A DNA stretch of 64,000 nucleotides from Propioniciclava sinopodophylli. Its GTDB lineage: Bacteria; Actinomycetota; Actinomycetes; Propionibacteriales; Propionibacteriaceae. This document shows, one piece after another, positions 56,590-64,000 of the stretch. Position 1 is the first letter of the stretch; each line of letters opens with the position of its first letter. The DNA lies in the NCBI RefSeq assembly GCF_004324755.1, contig NZ_SDMQ01000002.1:62001-126000 (forward strand), in the 5' to 3' direction. Below the pieces are notes generated by a model. The model was given only the letters and a program-made list of their open reading frames with translations. It searched no databases and had not been told where the DNA came from. A program made the position numbers and the translations under genes.

Positions 56590-57488
56590 GCACCTGGTTC
56601 GAACCCGACGACGAGATCGCTCGTCGCCTGGAGCAGACCCTGCGACAGGAGGCTGACGCCATGTCCATCCCCGAGAATTTCGACCAGGTCGCCGACGCCG
56701 CCCGCGCCGCGCGTCGCCAGCACAGCACCGGCATCGTCGCAGGGGTCGCCGCCGGCCTCGCCGTCGTCGCCCTCGGCGGTGGCTTCCTCATGATGCAGGG
56801 CAACCAGCCCACCACCCCTGCCGCTCCTGCCCCCGCCCCGGCGACCAGTCCGACCAGTCCGGACGCCTCTCCCACCCCGGCGTCCACCCCCGACACCACG
56901 CCGAGCAGCACCCCCAGCCCGGACCCCGTCGAGACCCCACAGCCGAGCGAGACGCCCAAGCCCTCCGACACCCCGAAGCCGCCAGCCTCGCCGGAGCCGA
57001 AGGACGTCCGGGTCACCGGCGACCAGCTCGGGTTCGCCTCCCCCACCGGCAACCTGGTGTGCACCATGGACGTGACCAACGGCGTCCGGTGCCACGCGAT
57101 GACGGCGAACTGGACCGGCAAGGACGTCCCGCCCGAGAAGCTCGAGAACTGCGGTCCGGAGTTCGGCGACTTCGGCCCCGGCCAGGACGTCGTCCTGAAC
57201 CGCGACGGCTCGTTCGGCAGCTGCGTCAGCGAGATCTCGGTCTTCGAGGCCGTCGAGACCAACGAGGGCCAGCCCAACACCTACGGCACCGAGTACCGCA
57301 GCTGGGCGGGCAAGGGCACCGAGCTGGTCGAGTTCCTGCCCGGCATGAAGGCCTACGTGCTGCCCTACGGCACCACCGCGGTCACGGGCCGGTTCTCCTG
57401 CGAGATGGCCACCACCGGCATCACCTGCGACGACAGCCGCAGCGACGCCGGCTTCCACCTCTCCCGCAACGACCTCACCCTGAGGTGA
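56586..57488 (+). CDS. Single-pass membrane protein with extracytoplasmic Cys-rich domain, coupled to the sigma factor
   Basis: A 300-aa type II membrane protein. The cytoplasmic N-terminus (1-48) is acidic, with helices of the kind seen in anti-sigma partners. A transmembrane helix (about 49-70) follows, then a very Pro/Thr/Ser-rich spacer (73-137) that could span the cell wall. The outer domain (140-300) carries about six cysteines. No zinc-finger anti-sigma motif (HxxxCxxC) is present. Role as an anti-sigma or envelope sensor is inferred only from the ATGA coupling. Ends 21 nt from convergent modB. Confidence 0.6.
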   Translation: MSTWFEPDDEIARRLEQTLRQEADAMSIPENFDQVADAARAARRQHSTGIVAGVAAGLAVVALGGGFLMMQGNQPTTPAAPAPAPATSPTSPDASPTPASTPDTTPSSTPSPDPVETPQPSETPKPSDTPKPPASPEPKDVRVTGDQLGFASPTGNLVCTMDVTNGVRCHAMTANWTGKDVPPEKLENCGPEFGDFGPGQDVVLNRDGSFGSCVSEISVFEAVETNEGQPNTYGTEYRSWAGKGTELVEFLPGMKAYVLPYGTTAVTGRFSCEMATTGITCDDSRSDAGFHLSRNDLTLR

Positions 57489-57509
57489 CCCGCAGGGTTG
57501 CTCGGCGAC

Positions 57510-58298
57510 CTACAGCTCCACCCGGTCGCCGAGCAGCCACGCGAACAGCAGCACCGCGATGCTGGCGACGAGCAGCACGAACGACAGGCCGACGGCGAGC
57601 GCCATGTTGGACTCGAACCCGATGAAGATCGCCAGCAGCATCGTCTGGGTCACGCCCTCGCGGTTCCCCGCGAAGAAGATCGTCGCCCCGAACTCGCCCA
57701 GCGCCCTGGCCCACGCGAGCACCAGCCCGCTCAGCAGGGCCCGCTTGGCGACCGGCACCATGATGTGGCGGAACAACTGCCCCTCCGAGGCCCCGTCGAC
57801 GTGCGCCGCCTCGGGCACGGCGACGTCGATCGACGCGAACCCCACCCGGGCCGCGCGCACGTAGAACGGGCCCGCCACGAACACCTGCGACAGCACGACG
57901 GCGGCCGTGGTGAACGGCAACGAGATGCCCAGGAAGGCGAGCGGCTCGCCCAGCCAGCCCCGGCGTCCGAACACCTCGAGCAGGGCGATGCCAGCCACCA
58001 TGGGCGGCAGCACGATCGGCAGGTCGACCAGCAGCTGCACCAGCGTCCGCCCCGGGAACCGCCAGCGGGCCAGCGCATAGGCCAGCGGCGTCCCGGTGGC
58101 GATGATCACCAGGGCGCTGAACGCCGACGTGCCCAGCGACAGCTTCACCGCCGCGTGCACCGCGGGGTCGGCCAGGTAGGTTGCGAGGTCGCTGCTCAGG
58201 GCGAGCCAGACCAGGCCCGCGACCGGCACGGCGAGCAGCCCCACGAGGCTGCTGGCCGGGACCGCGAAGCCGAGGACGTCGCGCGCCCGAGTCCTCAC
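57510..58298 (-). CDS. modB: Molybdate-type ABC transporter permease
   Basis: A 262-aa binding-protein-dependent permease of the ModB/CysTW type. It has six or so membrane segments and the EAA loop VPEAAHVDGASEGQLFRHIMVPVAKRALLSG followed by ARALGEFGATIFFAGN, which is diagnostic for molybdate/sulfate permeases. The GTG at 58298 overlaps the original modA stop in a GTGA arrangement. Because the ISL3 element now sits in modA, its expression depends on readthrough or on a promoter in the element. No modC follows, so the ATPase must be encoded elsewhere or lost. Confidence 0.85.
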   Translation of the reverse strand: MRTRARDVLGFAVPASSLVGLLAVPVAGLVWLALSSDLATYLADPAVHAAVKLSLGTSAFSALVIIATGTPLAYALARWRFPGRTLVQLLVDLPIVLPPMVAGIALLEVFGRRGWLGEPLAFLGISLPFTTAAVVLSQVFVAGPFYVRAARVGFASIDVAVPEAAHVDGASEGQLFRHIMVPVAKRALLSGLVLAWARALGEFGATIFFAGNREGVTQTMLLAIFIGFESNMALAVGLSFVLLVASIAVLLFAWLLGDRVEL

Positions 58299-58352
58299 GC
58301 GGCGGGCGGCAGGTAGCCGGCCTTCGTGAGGATCTCCTTGCCCTCACCCGCG

Positions 58353-58360
58353 GTCATGAA
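58353..58360. repeat. Target site duplication, left copy (GTCATGAA)
   Basis: An 8-bp direct repeat identical to 59795-59802, flanking the ISL3 element. An 8-bp duplication is the usual size for this family. Removing the element and one copy restores the modA frame exactly. Confidence 0.95.
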
Positions 58361-59794
58361 GGCTCATCCCAATCCACGGTGTAGTCGCGGTTTGAATCCG
58401 CCGGTCTCGAGGAGGGATCTGGCGATGTAGTTGGTGAGGTTCCGGAAGCCGAGCGCACTACCCCGGAGGTGTTCCAGCCGGCCGTTCAGGGCCTCGGTCG
58501 GGCCATTGGACGTTCCGGGCAGGTCGAAGTAGGCGAGGATGTCGGCGGCCCGCTTCTTAAGCGTGCGGCCCAGCACGGCGAGCTCGGTCAACGCGGCGGG
58601 GACACCGCTGCTGAGGGCGTCGATGACGGCCTGCATGCGGGCCTTCCCTTCAGCGGGCTTGGGTTCGCGGTAGGCGGCGATCATCCGTTGGTAGACCGCC
58701 CAGGTAGCTTCGACTTCGACGTGGTCGTCGCCGGCGAACAAGGCTTCGAGCCGTGTCTTCTGCCTGGGGGTGAGTAGGTCCAGGCCGGTGTGCAGCATCC
58801 GTCGTGCCCGGTACAGCGGATCAGCTGCGCGACCGCGATGACCGTGCAGGGTCTGCTGAACCCGGCGCCGGCACTGGTCGAGCGCATCGCCGGCCAGCCG
58901 GACGACGTGGAACGGATCCAACACGGGGGTGGCGTCGGGGAGTTCTTCGGTGGTGGCGGTCTTGAACCCGGTGAAGCCGTCCATGGCGACCACCTCCACG
59001 CCGTCACGCCACGCCTTGGGGCGGGCGGCGAGCCAGGTCTTGAAGGCTTGTTTGGAGCGGCCCTCGACCATGTCCAACAGGCGGGCCGGCCCGGTGTCGT
59101 CCCTGATCGGAGTGAGGTCGATGACCACGGTCACGTACTTGTCGCCCTTGCGGGTGTGTCGCCACACGTGCTCGTCGACGCCGATCACCTGGACGCCGTC
59201 GAATCGCTTGGGGTCATCGATCAGGGCGCGCTTGCCTTCGGCGAGGACAGCATCGTTGGCGGTGTTCCAGGACACCGCGAGGCCTTCGGCGATCCGGGCG
59301 ACGGTCAGGTGGGCGACCACGATGCTTTCCAACGCCCACCGCAACGCCCGCCGAGACAGCTTGGCCCGCGGTTCGGCGGCCTTGCTCATGTCCTGGCGCC
59401 ACACATGGCCGCACTCCCCACACCGGTAGCGGCGCACGGTGACCACCAGGAGGGTGGGGCGCCACCCGAACGGCTCATGGGCCAGGCGACGGACCACGGT
59501 GCCACGCGGGATACCCTCACCGCCACACCGACGGCACCACTGGTCGGGGTCGACGACCCTGCACGCGAGCACCGCGCGTTTCGGCTCGACGTACTGGCCG
59601 ATGACCTCCAGGCCGAGCTCGTCAAGGCGGGTGAACGTCGTCAGGTTGGGGCGCGTGAAGGTAGCGTGGGGCACGTCGAGGTCTTCCAGATGGGCAGTGT
59701 GAGAACTTCCATCTTCGGGAGGCCTCGACCCTCCTCCCCGCATCGACGCGCCGCCAAGATCAACCCGCCGCTACACCCTCAACTGTGATGAGCC
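58361..59794 (-). mobile_element. ISL3-family insertion sequence, 1434 bp
   Basis: The element is bounded by imperfect inverted repeats beginning GGCTCATC at both ends (26 of the first 34 bases match), as in ISL3 elements, which start with GGCTCTTC-like termini. It contains one transposase gene and is flanked by the perfect 8-bp duplication GTCATGAA. It is inserted in modA in the same orientation as that gene. The perfect duplication and the intact transposase suggest recent insertion. Confidence 0.95.
58364..59674 (-). CDS. ISL3-family DDE transposase
   Basis: A 436-aa transposase. An N-terminal zinc-finger region contains CRRCGGEG and CGECGHVW (zf-ISL3). It is followed by a helix-turn-helix (VARIAEGLAVSWNTANDAV) and the DDE core: VIGVDEHVWR (first Asp), VVAMDGFTGF (second Asp) and the Glu in NGPTEALNGRLEHLRG with the family's GFRNLTNYIARSLL tail. 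GTG 59674 fits the family start (the frame opens to 59743). No internal stops, so it is probably active. Confidence 0.93.
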   Translation of the reverse strand: MPHATFTRPNLTTFTRLDELGLEVIGQYVEPKRAVLACRVVDPDQWCRRCGGEGIPRGTVVRRLAHEPFGWRPTLLVVTVRRYRCGECGHVWRQDMSKAAEPRAKLSRRALRWALESIVVAHLTVARIAEGLAVSWNTANDAVLAEGKRALIDDPKRFDGVQVIGVDEHVWRHTRKGDKYVTVVIDLTPIRDDTGPARLLDMVEGRSKQAFKTWLAARPKAWRDGVEVVAMDGFTGFKTATTEELPDATPVLDPFHVVRLAGDALDQCRRRVQQTLHGHRGRAADPLYRARRMLHTGLDLLTPRQKTRLEALFAGDDHVEVEATWAVYQRMIAAYREPKPAEGKARMQAVIDALSSGVPAALTELAVLGRTLKKRAADILAYFDLPGTSNGPTEALNGRLEHLRGSALGFRNLTNYIARSLLETGGFKPRLHRGLG

Positions 59795-59802
59795 GTCATG
59801 AA
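59795..59802. repeat. Target site duplication, right copy (GTCATGAA)
   Basis: Right-hand copy of the 8-bp repeat. It still belongs to the remaining modA coding sequence (AFMT codons). Confidence 0.95.
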
Positions 59803-60590
59803 CGCGATGAACGCCGCAGCGCCCGCCGGGTTCTTCCCGGCCGTGACCGGCGCGATCGACAGCGGCAGCTCGGCGTTGAACGCGTCCGGCACCTGGACGA
59901 TCTCGGCGTCGGCCGGCACGTCGGTGACGAACACCACTCCGGCGTCGGCCTCGCCCTTGGTGACCTTGGTCACGATCGGCTGGACGCCCATCTCCCGGCT
60001 CACCGTGTTGGCCGTGACGGCCGCGGTGAAGCCCGGGTGGGCCGCCTCGACCTTGGTGAACCCGCGCTCGGTCACCTTCCAGATCGGCAGCGTCTCGGCG
60101 CCGAGGAGCACCTTCACGCCGGGTTTGGCGAGGTCCTCGATGCCGGTGATACCGGCCGGGTTGCCGGGAGCGACCACGACGACCAGCTTGGTCCGCGCGA
60201 GCTGCTGCACCCGGTCGGCGACCACGAGGCCGGCCTCGGCGGCCGAGGTGATGTCGGCGGGGTTGGCGGCGATCCACACGTCCGGCGTGGCGCCCTTGGC
60301 CAACTGCTCGCGCTGGATCGGCGTGTGCCCCACCTCGACCACCGTGTGCGCCCCGCCCACGTCGAAGGCGGCCGCCAGCTCTTTCGCGTGCGCGGCCATC
60401 GCGCCGGGCACGAAGACCGTGACCTCTGACGCCGCGGGTGCGGCCGGGGTGGTTCCGGTGGCGTGGCGGACGCCGCGGGCGCCGGTGCCGCGGGGGTGGG
60501 GCCGGCGCACGCCGCCAGCGGGACGAGGGCGAGCGCGGCGAGGACGCGACGACGGGACAGGGACACGGGACTCCTCCTTGTTCACCTCAG

Positions 60591-60619
60591 GAGTCGTCCC
60601 GGGGCGCCCGATAGTTCCC
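60591..60619 (-). promoter_or_regulatory. Candidate ECF sigma promoter upstream of modA
   Basis: On the minus strand GGGAAC (60614-60619), a 17-nt spacer and CGACTC (60591-60596) match the general shape of ECF promoters (GGAAC-like -35, CGWC-like -10). The predicted start lies about 20 nt upstream of the GTG at 60566 and includes its SD. The ECF sigma gene lies immediately upstream. Confidence 0.5.
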
Positions 60620-60648
60620 GGCGATTCCAGCCGGATCAGGAGGCCGGG

Positions 60649-61221
60649 TCAGCCGGCCAGGCGCAAGGCGTCCAGTTCGGCGGCTGCGTCGGACCACCGG
60701 GCAAGCAGGTCCGCGCGGGCGCGGGCGACCCGCGAGCGGATCGTGCCGACCGCCACCCCGGCGATCGTGGCGGCCTCGGCGTAGGAGTAGCCGAACACCT
60801 GGGTGAGGACGAGCGCCTCCCGGCGGTCGGCGTCCAACCAGGCCAGCATGGCGGCGATCTCGACCCGTTGCGTGTCGTCGCGCACGGCGTCCGACCCGCA
60901 GTCGCCGGGGGGACACGGAACGGCAGGACGCGCAACCCCGTAACGCACCCGGTCGGCCGCAGCGCGGCGCGCGATCGTCAGCAGCCAGGAGCGGGCGGGC
61001 GCCTCACCGCGAAAGCCCGGGAGGGCGTCCAGGGCGCGCAAATAGGTCTCCTGGGCGAGGTCGTCAGCGGTGTCCGCGTCGGTCAGGTGGGCGAGGAAGC
61101 GCCACACGTCGGCCTGGGTGCGGGCGATGAACTCCCCCAGCGCCACGCGGTCCCCCAGACCGGCCGCCAGCGCGAGGCGGGTGACCTCGGCGTCGAGGGC
61201 GGTGCGGGGTGACGTGAGCAC
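60649..61221 (-). CDS. ECF RNA polymerase sigma factor
   Basis: A 190-aa ECF sigma. Region 2 (DADTADDLAQETYLRALDALPGF) and region 4 (VLTQVFGYSYAEAATIAGVAVGTIRSRVARARADL) are clear. The linker between them has a CPPGDC pair, which could bind metal. The start at GTG 61221 is chosen because TAGGGT ends 7 nt upstream. The open frame to 61410 runs through the divergent gene and is rejected. It faces away from a zinc-finger protein gene across only 29 bp and is followed by modA, whose promoter looks ECF-dependent. Confidence 0.85.
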   Translation of the reverse strand: MLTSPRTALDAEVTRLALAAGLGDRVALGEFIARTQADVWRFLAHLTDADTADDLAQETYLRALDALPGFRGEAPARSWLLTIARRAAADRVRYGVARPAVPCPPGDCGSDAVRDDTQRVEIAAMLAWLDADRREALVLTQVFGYSYAEAATIAGVAVGTIRSRVARARADLLARWSDAAAELDALRLAG

Positions 61222-61228
61222 GCCCAGC

Positions 61229-61244
61229 ACCCTAACGCTAGGCT
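61229..61244. promoter_or_regulatory. Back-to-back leaderless promoters of sigma and anti-sigma genes
   Basis: TAGGGT on the minus strand (61229-61234) and TAGGCT on the plus strand (61239-61244) sit 4 bp apart in a 29-bp gap. They are 7 nt and 6 nt from the two start codons. Each -35 region must lie across the gap, within or near the opposite start, so the two promoters are likely to compete. Confidence 0.6.
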
Positions 61245-61250
61245 CGACCC

Positions 61251-61562
61251 GTGCCCCAGCCGACCTGCCCGCAGCCGCGCCGTTGGCGCTTGGCCGCGTC
61301 GGCACTGCTGGATGGCGAGCCGCTGCCTGTCCCCCGCGAGAAGCTGGACGCCCACCTCGCGGCCTGCCCGGACTGCCGGGCCTGGCTGGCCCAGGCCCGC
61401 CGCCTGTCACCCGAACTGCGCCGCGACAGCCTGCGCCCGCCGGACCTCACCACGATGCTCATCAACGCCAGCGAGGCGCACATCTGCGGCTGCCACACAG
61501 GCGGCGAGTGCGAGTGCCGCGACTGCCAGTGCCCGACCTGCACCTGCAAGCCGGTCGCCTGA
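61251..61562 (+). CDS. Zinc-finger anti-sigma-like protein with metallothionein-like Cys tail
   Basis: A 103-aa soluble protein. Residues 31-45 contain the ZAS/zf-HC2 motif H35-x3-C39-x2-C42 (AHLAACPDC) of anti-sigma factors. The C-terminus (79-99) packs eight cysteines and one histidine into 21 residues, as repeated CxC and CxxC pairs. That looks like a thiol- or soft-metal-binding tail (copper, zinc or similar). It is divergent from the ECF sigma at 60649, its probable target. Metal or redox sensing is an inference. GTG start 6 nt after TAGGCT. Confidence 0.75.
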   Translation: MPQPTCPQPRRWRLAASALLDGEPLPVPREKLDAHLAACPDCRAWLAQARRLSPELRRDSLRPPDLTTMLINASEAHICGCHTGGECECRDCQCPTCTCKPVA

Positions 61563-61620
61563 GGCCGGCTCAACCGGGTCGCACCCGTTCGGCGGCAGAG
61601 CGAGAAGGCCTGACCCGGGC

Positions 61621-62211
61621 TCAGCCGAGGCGCAGGGCGTCCCAGAGCCGGTCGACCTGCTCGGCCAGGGCGTCAGGGTCACCGCTGTTGTCGATGACGT
61701 GGTCGGCCACGGCCAGTCGGTCCTCGCGTGAGGCCTGGGCGGCCAGGCGCCACATCGCCTCGTCCCGGGTGAACCCGTCGCGGCGGCGCAGGCGCTCGAC
61801 CTGCACCTCCACGGGCACGTCGACGACGATGACCACGTCGAAACGCCCGGACAGGTCGCCCTCGACCAGCAGCGGGATCACGTCGATCACGACCGCGCCG
61901 GCCGGCGCCTCGGCGCGCAGCTCGCCTGCCCGGGCGCGGATGCGGGGGTGCGTGATGGCCTCGAGGTCGGCGCGGGCGTCCGGGTCGGCGAAGACGATGG
62001 CGCCCAGCGCTGGGCGATCGAGCGCTCCGTCGGGTCGCAGGATTCCCTCACCGAACCGCTGTACGACGGCAGCCAGCCCGGGGGTGCCGGGGGCGACCAC
62101 CTCGCGGGCGAGCACGTCGGAGTCGACGAGCACCGCACCCTTCGCGGCGAGCAGGTCGGCCACGGCGGACTTTCCCGAGGCGATGCCGCCGGTGAGTGCG
62201 ATGTGTGTCAT
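61621..62211 (-). CDS. coaE: Dephospho-CoA kinase
   Basis: A 196-aa P-loop kinase for the last step of coenzyme A synthesis. It has Walker A LTGGIASGKSAVADLL at residues 5-20, the DSDVLAREVV substrate motif, ITHPRIRARAGEL, and VIDVIPLLVEGDLSGRFDVVIVV. ATG 62211 lies 6 nt after CAGGAT. Convergent with the zinc-finger gene. Confidence 0.95.
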   Translation of the reverse strand: MTHIALTGGIASGKSAVADLLAAKGAVLVDSDVLAREVVAPGTPGLAAVVQRFGEGILRPDGALDRPALGAIVFADPDARADLEAITHPRIRARAGELRAEAPAGAVVIDVIPLLVEGDLSGRFDVVIVVDVPVEVQVERLRRRDGFTRDEAMWRLAAQASREDRLAVADHVIDNSGDPDALAEQVDRLWDALRLG

Positions 62212-62365
62212 CCCACCATCCTGTCACCGCAGGGGCTGGGCCGCATGGAGCGAGAGGTGGGTCGCCACGGCGTCCGCAGCCCCGTGGCCATGGGCGCAGT
62301 TCACCCTCCCACGGTGAGAAGGCGATGAAAGGGGATGACGCCCTGTTCGGGCCGCAGGTATCTTG

Positions 62366-63604
62366 ATGTCGAGACAGACGGGGGGTGTGTGGGTGTACCG
62401 GTTGATCTTCTGGCCTGTCCTCGCGCCGTCCTTCCTGCTCGGGGTGGCGATGGGCGCCATGGCCCCCGTGCTGGTGCTCGCCGCGCTCGAGCTGGGCGCC
62501 TCGCAGGCGCTGGCGTCCGCCATCGTCGGCATCATCGGCGCCACCGCGCTGGCGTTCACGGTGCCGGTGGGGCTGTTCATCGACAGGGTGGGCGACCGCA
62601 CGGCCATGGCCTTGGCCACGGGGGCGGCCGTGCTGACGATCTCGCTGGGCATCGTGGCCCTGGCGTCCGGGCAGCCGTGGTCGCTGGCCCTGTTCATCGG
62701 GTCGGTGGTGCTGCGCGCCCCCGTGATGACGGCCTGGAACCTCGCCCGGCAGGCGGTTGTGGCCGAGACCGTCCCCGCGCACCAGCGCGGCCAGGCGATG
62801 ACGGCGCTGGGCGGCACGATGCGAGCCGGCAACCTCGTCGGCCCGCTCTGCGGCGCCGCCCTGCTGCTGGCGTGGCCCCTGTGGTCCGTGTTCGCGTTCG
62901 CCGCCCTCTGCGCCCTGGCCGCGACCGGACTGCTCTTCGTCAAGCGACTCAACAGCGCCTTCGACGCCCAGACCGCGCGCAACCTGGCGGCCCGCACCGA
63001 GGAGGAACTGGCCCAGGGCGTCCGCTGGCGGGCGGTCGGGCTGGCCGGCGTGGCCATCATCACGCTCGCCACGGCGCGGGTCGGCCAGCCGATCCTCGTC
63101 GCGCTGTGGGGCGTCCACCTCGGCTGGACCGCCGCCCAGATCTCCCTGCTCGTGGCCGTCGGCGCCGCCATCGAGCTGGTCATGATGGTGCCCGGCGGAT
63201 ACCTGAAGGACGCGCTGGGCCGCACCCCCACGCTCGTGCTGTGCCTGGCGGTCTACGGCGCGGGCTTCCTCGTCGCGCCGCTGTGGCCGACCCCCGCCGG
63301 GCTTGTCGTGGCCATGGGCGTCATGAGCATCGGCAACGGGTTGGGCGCCGGCATCAACATGACGATCGGCGCCGACCTGTCGCCGGCGCGCGGTCGGGCT
63401 CGGTTCCTGTCGATCTGGGCGATGTTCACCCAGGCCGGACAGCTCGGGGGGCCGCTGGCGATCTCCGCGCTGCTGGTCGTGGCGTCCCTGCCTGCCGCGA
63501 TCACCGTCGTGGGTGGCGCCGCACTGGCCGGGGCCGCCTGGGCATTGGCCGTCGCCCCGGTGACGCGGCTGCCGGGCCGGGCCGCCCGCGCGGGTAGCGT
63601 GTGA
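62366..63604 (+). CDS. Major facilitator superfamily transporter
   Basis: A 412-aa MFS permease with twelve predicted membrane helices and a central loop (about residues 195-215). The A-like motif DRVGDRTAMALA follows helix 2 and its repeat GYLKDALGRTPTLVL follows helix 8. Substrate unknown, drug or metabolite efflux is typical. The ATG at 62366 is the most likely start, with a TTG just upstream and GTGs at 62387 and 62393 as alternatives. Its 3' end contains the -10 box of the next gene. Confidence 0.85.
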   Translation: MSRQTGGVWVYRLIFWPVLAPSFLLGVAMGAMAPVLVLAALELGASQALASAIVGIIGATALAFTVPVGLFIDRVGDRTAMALATGAAVLTISLGIVALASGQPWSLALFIGSVVLRAPVMTAWNLARQAVVAETVPAHQRGQAMTALGGTMRAGNLVGPLCGAALLLAWPLWSVFAFAALCALAATGLLFVKRLNSAFDAQTARNLAARTEEELAQGVRWRAVGLAGVAIITLATARVGQPILVALWGVHLGWTAAQISLLVAVGAAIELVMMVPGGYLKDALGRTPTLVLCLAVYGAGFLVAPLWPTPAGLVVAMGVMSIGNGLGAGINMTIGADLSPARGRARFLSIWAMFTQAGQLGGPLAISALLVVASLPAAITVVGGAALAGAAWALAVAPVTRLPGRAARAGSV

Positions 63605-63606
63605 GG

Positions 63607-64000
63607 ATGCACCCGTCGCCACGCCATCCGCGCCTCCGCCTCGTGGCCGCGTCGGCGCTCGTCGCCCTCGCGCTGGCCGGGTGCGGACGCGCCGCCCCGG
63701 CGCCGGCTGCCGCGTCGGCATCCACCGCGCCCCGGCCGACCACCGCCGACACCACCGCCCCGGCACCGGCGCCCACGGCTTCCGGCCCCAGGCACGTGGT
63801 GGGGCTGGGCGACTCGATCATGGCCGGCACCAACTGCTCGTGCACGGGCCCGCTGGCCGCCTACGCCGACGCGGTGGATCGCGCCGGCGGCGCGCGCCCG
63901 GAGGTCACCAACCTCGGCGTGGCGGGCTGGACCACCCAAGACCTGCGCGAGTTCCTGACCACGGACGCCGACGCCCGGTCCGCCCTGGCCGCGGCCGACA
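63607..64000 (+). CDS. SGNH/GDSL hydrolase lipoprotein (3' truncated by window edge)
   Basis: The first 131 residues of a secreted lipoprotein. The signal peptide has a lipobox LAGC with Cys at residue 26 and is followed by an Ala/Pro/Thr-rich spacer (27-60). Block I of SGNH esterases is GLGDSIMAGTNCSCTG (catalytic Ser), and NLGVAGWTT carries the block II glycine. It would be an extracytoplasmic esterase or deacetylase. TAGCGT, inside the end of the MFS gene, is 6 nt before the ATG. Confidence 0.85.
   Translation, partial: MHPSPRHPRLRLVAASALVALALAGCGRAAPAPAAASASTAPRPTTADTTAPAPAPTASGPRHVVGLGDSIMAGTNCSCTGPLAAYADAVDRAGGARPEVTNLGVAGWTTQDLREFLTTDADARSALAAAD

Larger units (their letters stand above)
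58295..60566 (-). pseudogene. modA: Molybdate-binding protein gene modA, frameshifted and split by an ISL3 element
   Basis: The original gene encoded a periplasmic-type molybdate-binding lipoprotein. Its start is GTG 60566 with a perfect SD (AAGGAGGAG), and the product begins with the lipoprotein signal SLSRRRVLAALALVPLAACAG. That frame is lost near 60450: the mature domain (SEVTVFVPGAMAAHAKELAAAF onward) is read in another frame, consistent with one deleted base. At the 3' end the frame enters the IS at 59794 and stops after AFMTAHHS. The missing tail, GEGKEILTKAGYLPAA, is found at 58295-58352 beyond the element. Two independent lesions make it very likely dead. Confidence 0.85.

Noticed and set aside
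61251-61562. A true metallothionein gene
   Set aside because: Only the last 21 residues are Cys-rich. The body has a zinc anti-sigma motif and the gene is paired with a sigma factor.

Overview
The window is a contiguous stretch of a high-GC actinobacterial chromosome, most likely from the family Propionibacteriaceae or a close relative. This placement is an inference from content. It rests on the actinobacterial gene orders rapZ-yvcK-whiA-gap-pgk-tpi-secG-rbpA-pgl-opcA-zwf-tal and sufR-B-D-Rieske-C-S-U-T, on RbpA and WhiA, on a mycothiol-type DinB enzyme, on biotin-dependent methylmalonyl-CoA chemistry, and on pervasive GTG starts. No rRNA, tRNA or CRISPR was seen.

Layout. 1-9.1 kb: the 3' end of an M20 amidohydrolase; a four-gene operon (mmdA-D-C-B) for a sodium-pumping methylmalonyl-CoA-type decarboxylase; a DUF456 protein; an AMIN-like secreted protein; an ABC-F ATPase; and a second M20 amidohydrolase. 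9.1-17 kb: an AI-2E family transporter, then the complete SUF iron-sulfur operon under its own SufR. 17-18.1 kb: a gene with a nuclease-like C-terminus, flanked by two oppositely oriented 22-bp repeat arrays. 18.3-30.6 kb: two tandem membrane pyrophosphatases (both with lipoprotein-type signals), an ABC exporter, heme A synthase, a PhoX phosphatase, a MauE-thioredoxin fusion and heme O synthase. 30.9-44 kb: oxidative pentose phosphate genes, then (opposite strand) rbpA, secG, triose glycolysis genes, whiA, yvcK, rapZ and uvrC. 44-54 kb: lipoproteins, a Rieske protein, YidD, uvrA, a mycothiol-dependent enzyme, an MBL hydrolase, an AGCS symporter and uvrB. 54-64 kb: an OmpA-domain lipoprotein, an ECF sigma factor with a membrane partner, a molybdate-type transporter remnant broken by an ISL3 element, a second ECF sigma factor divergent from a Cys-rich zinc-finger protein, coaE, an MFS transporter and a partial SGNH lipoprotein.

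Two genome-scale signatures stand out. First, five arrays (plus one two-unit array) of an exactly 22-bp tandem repeat with the core GCCGAGAGCCCC sit at operon boundaries. Second, more than twenty genes share a TANNNT or CANNNT -10 box placed 6-8 nt before the start codon, which is the layout of leaderless transcripts. That rule decides several start codons here and reveals one 41-aa small ORF.

Metabolically, the window joins propionate-type carbon flow (Mmd), ion pumping driven by PPi and decarboxylation, NADPH supply (zwf/opcA/pgl), heme A biosynthesis and Fe-S assembly. The molybdate transporter appears dead: modA carries both a frameshift and an IS with a perfect 8-bp target duplication.
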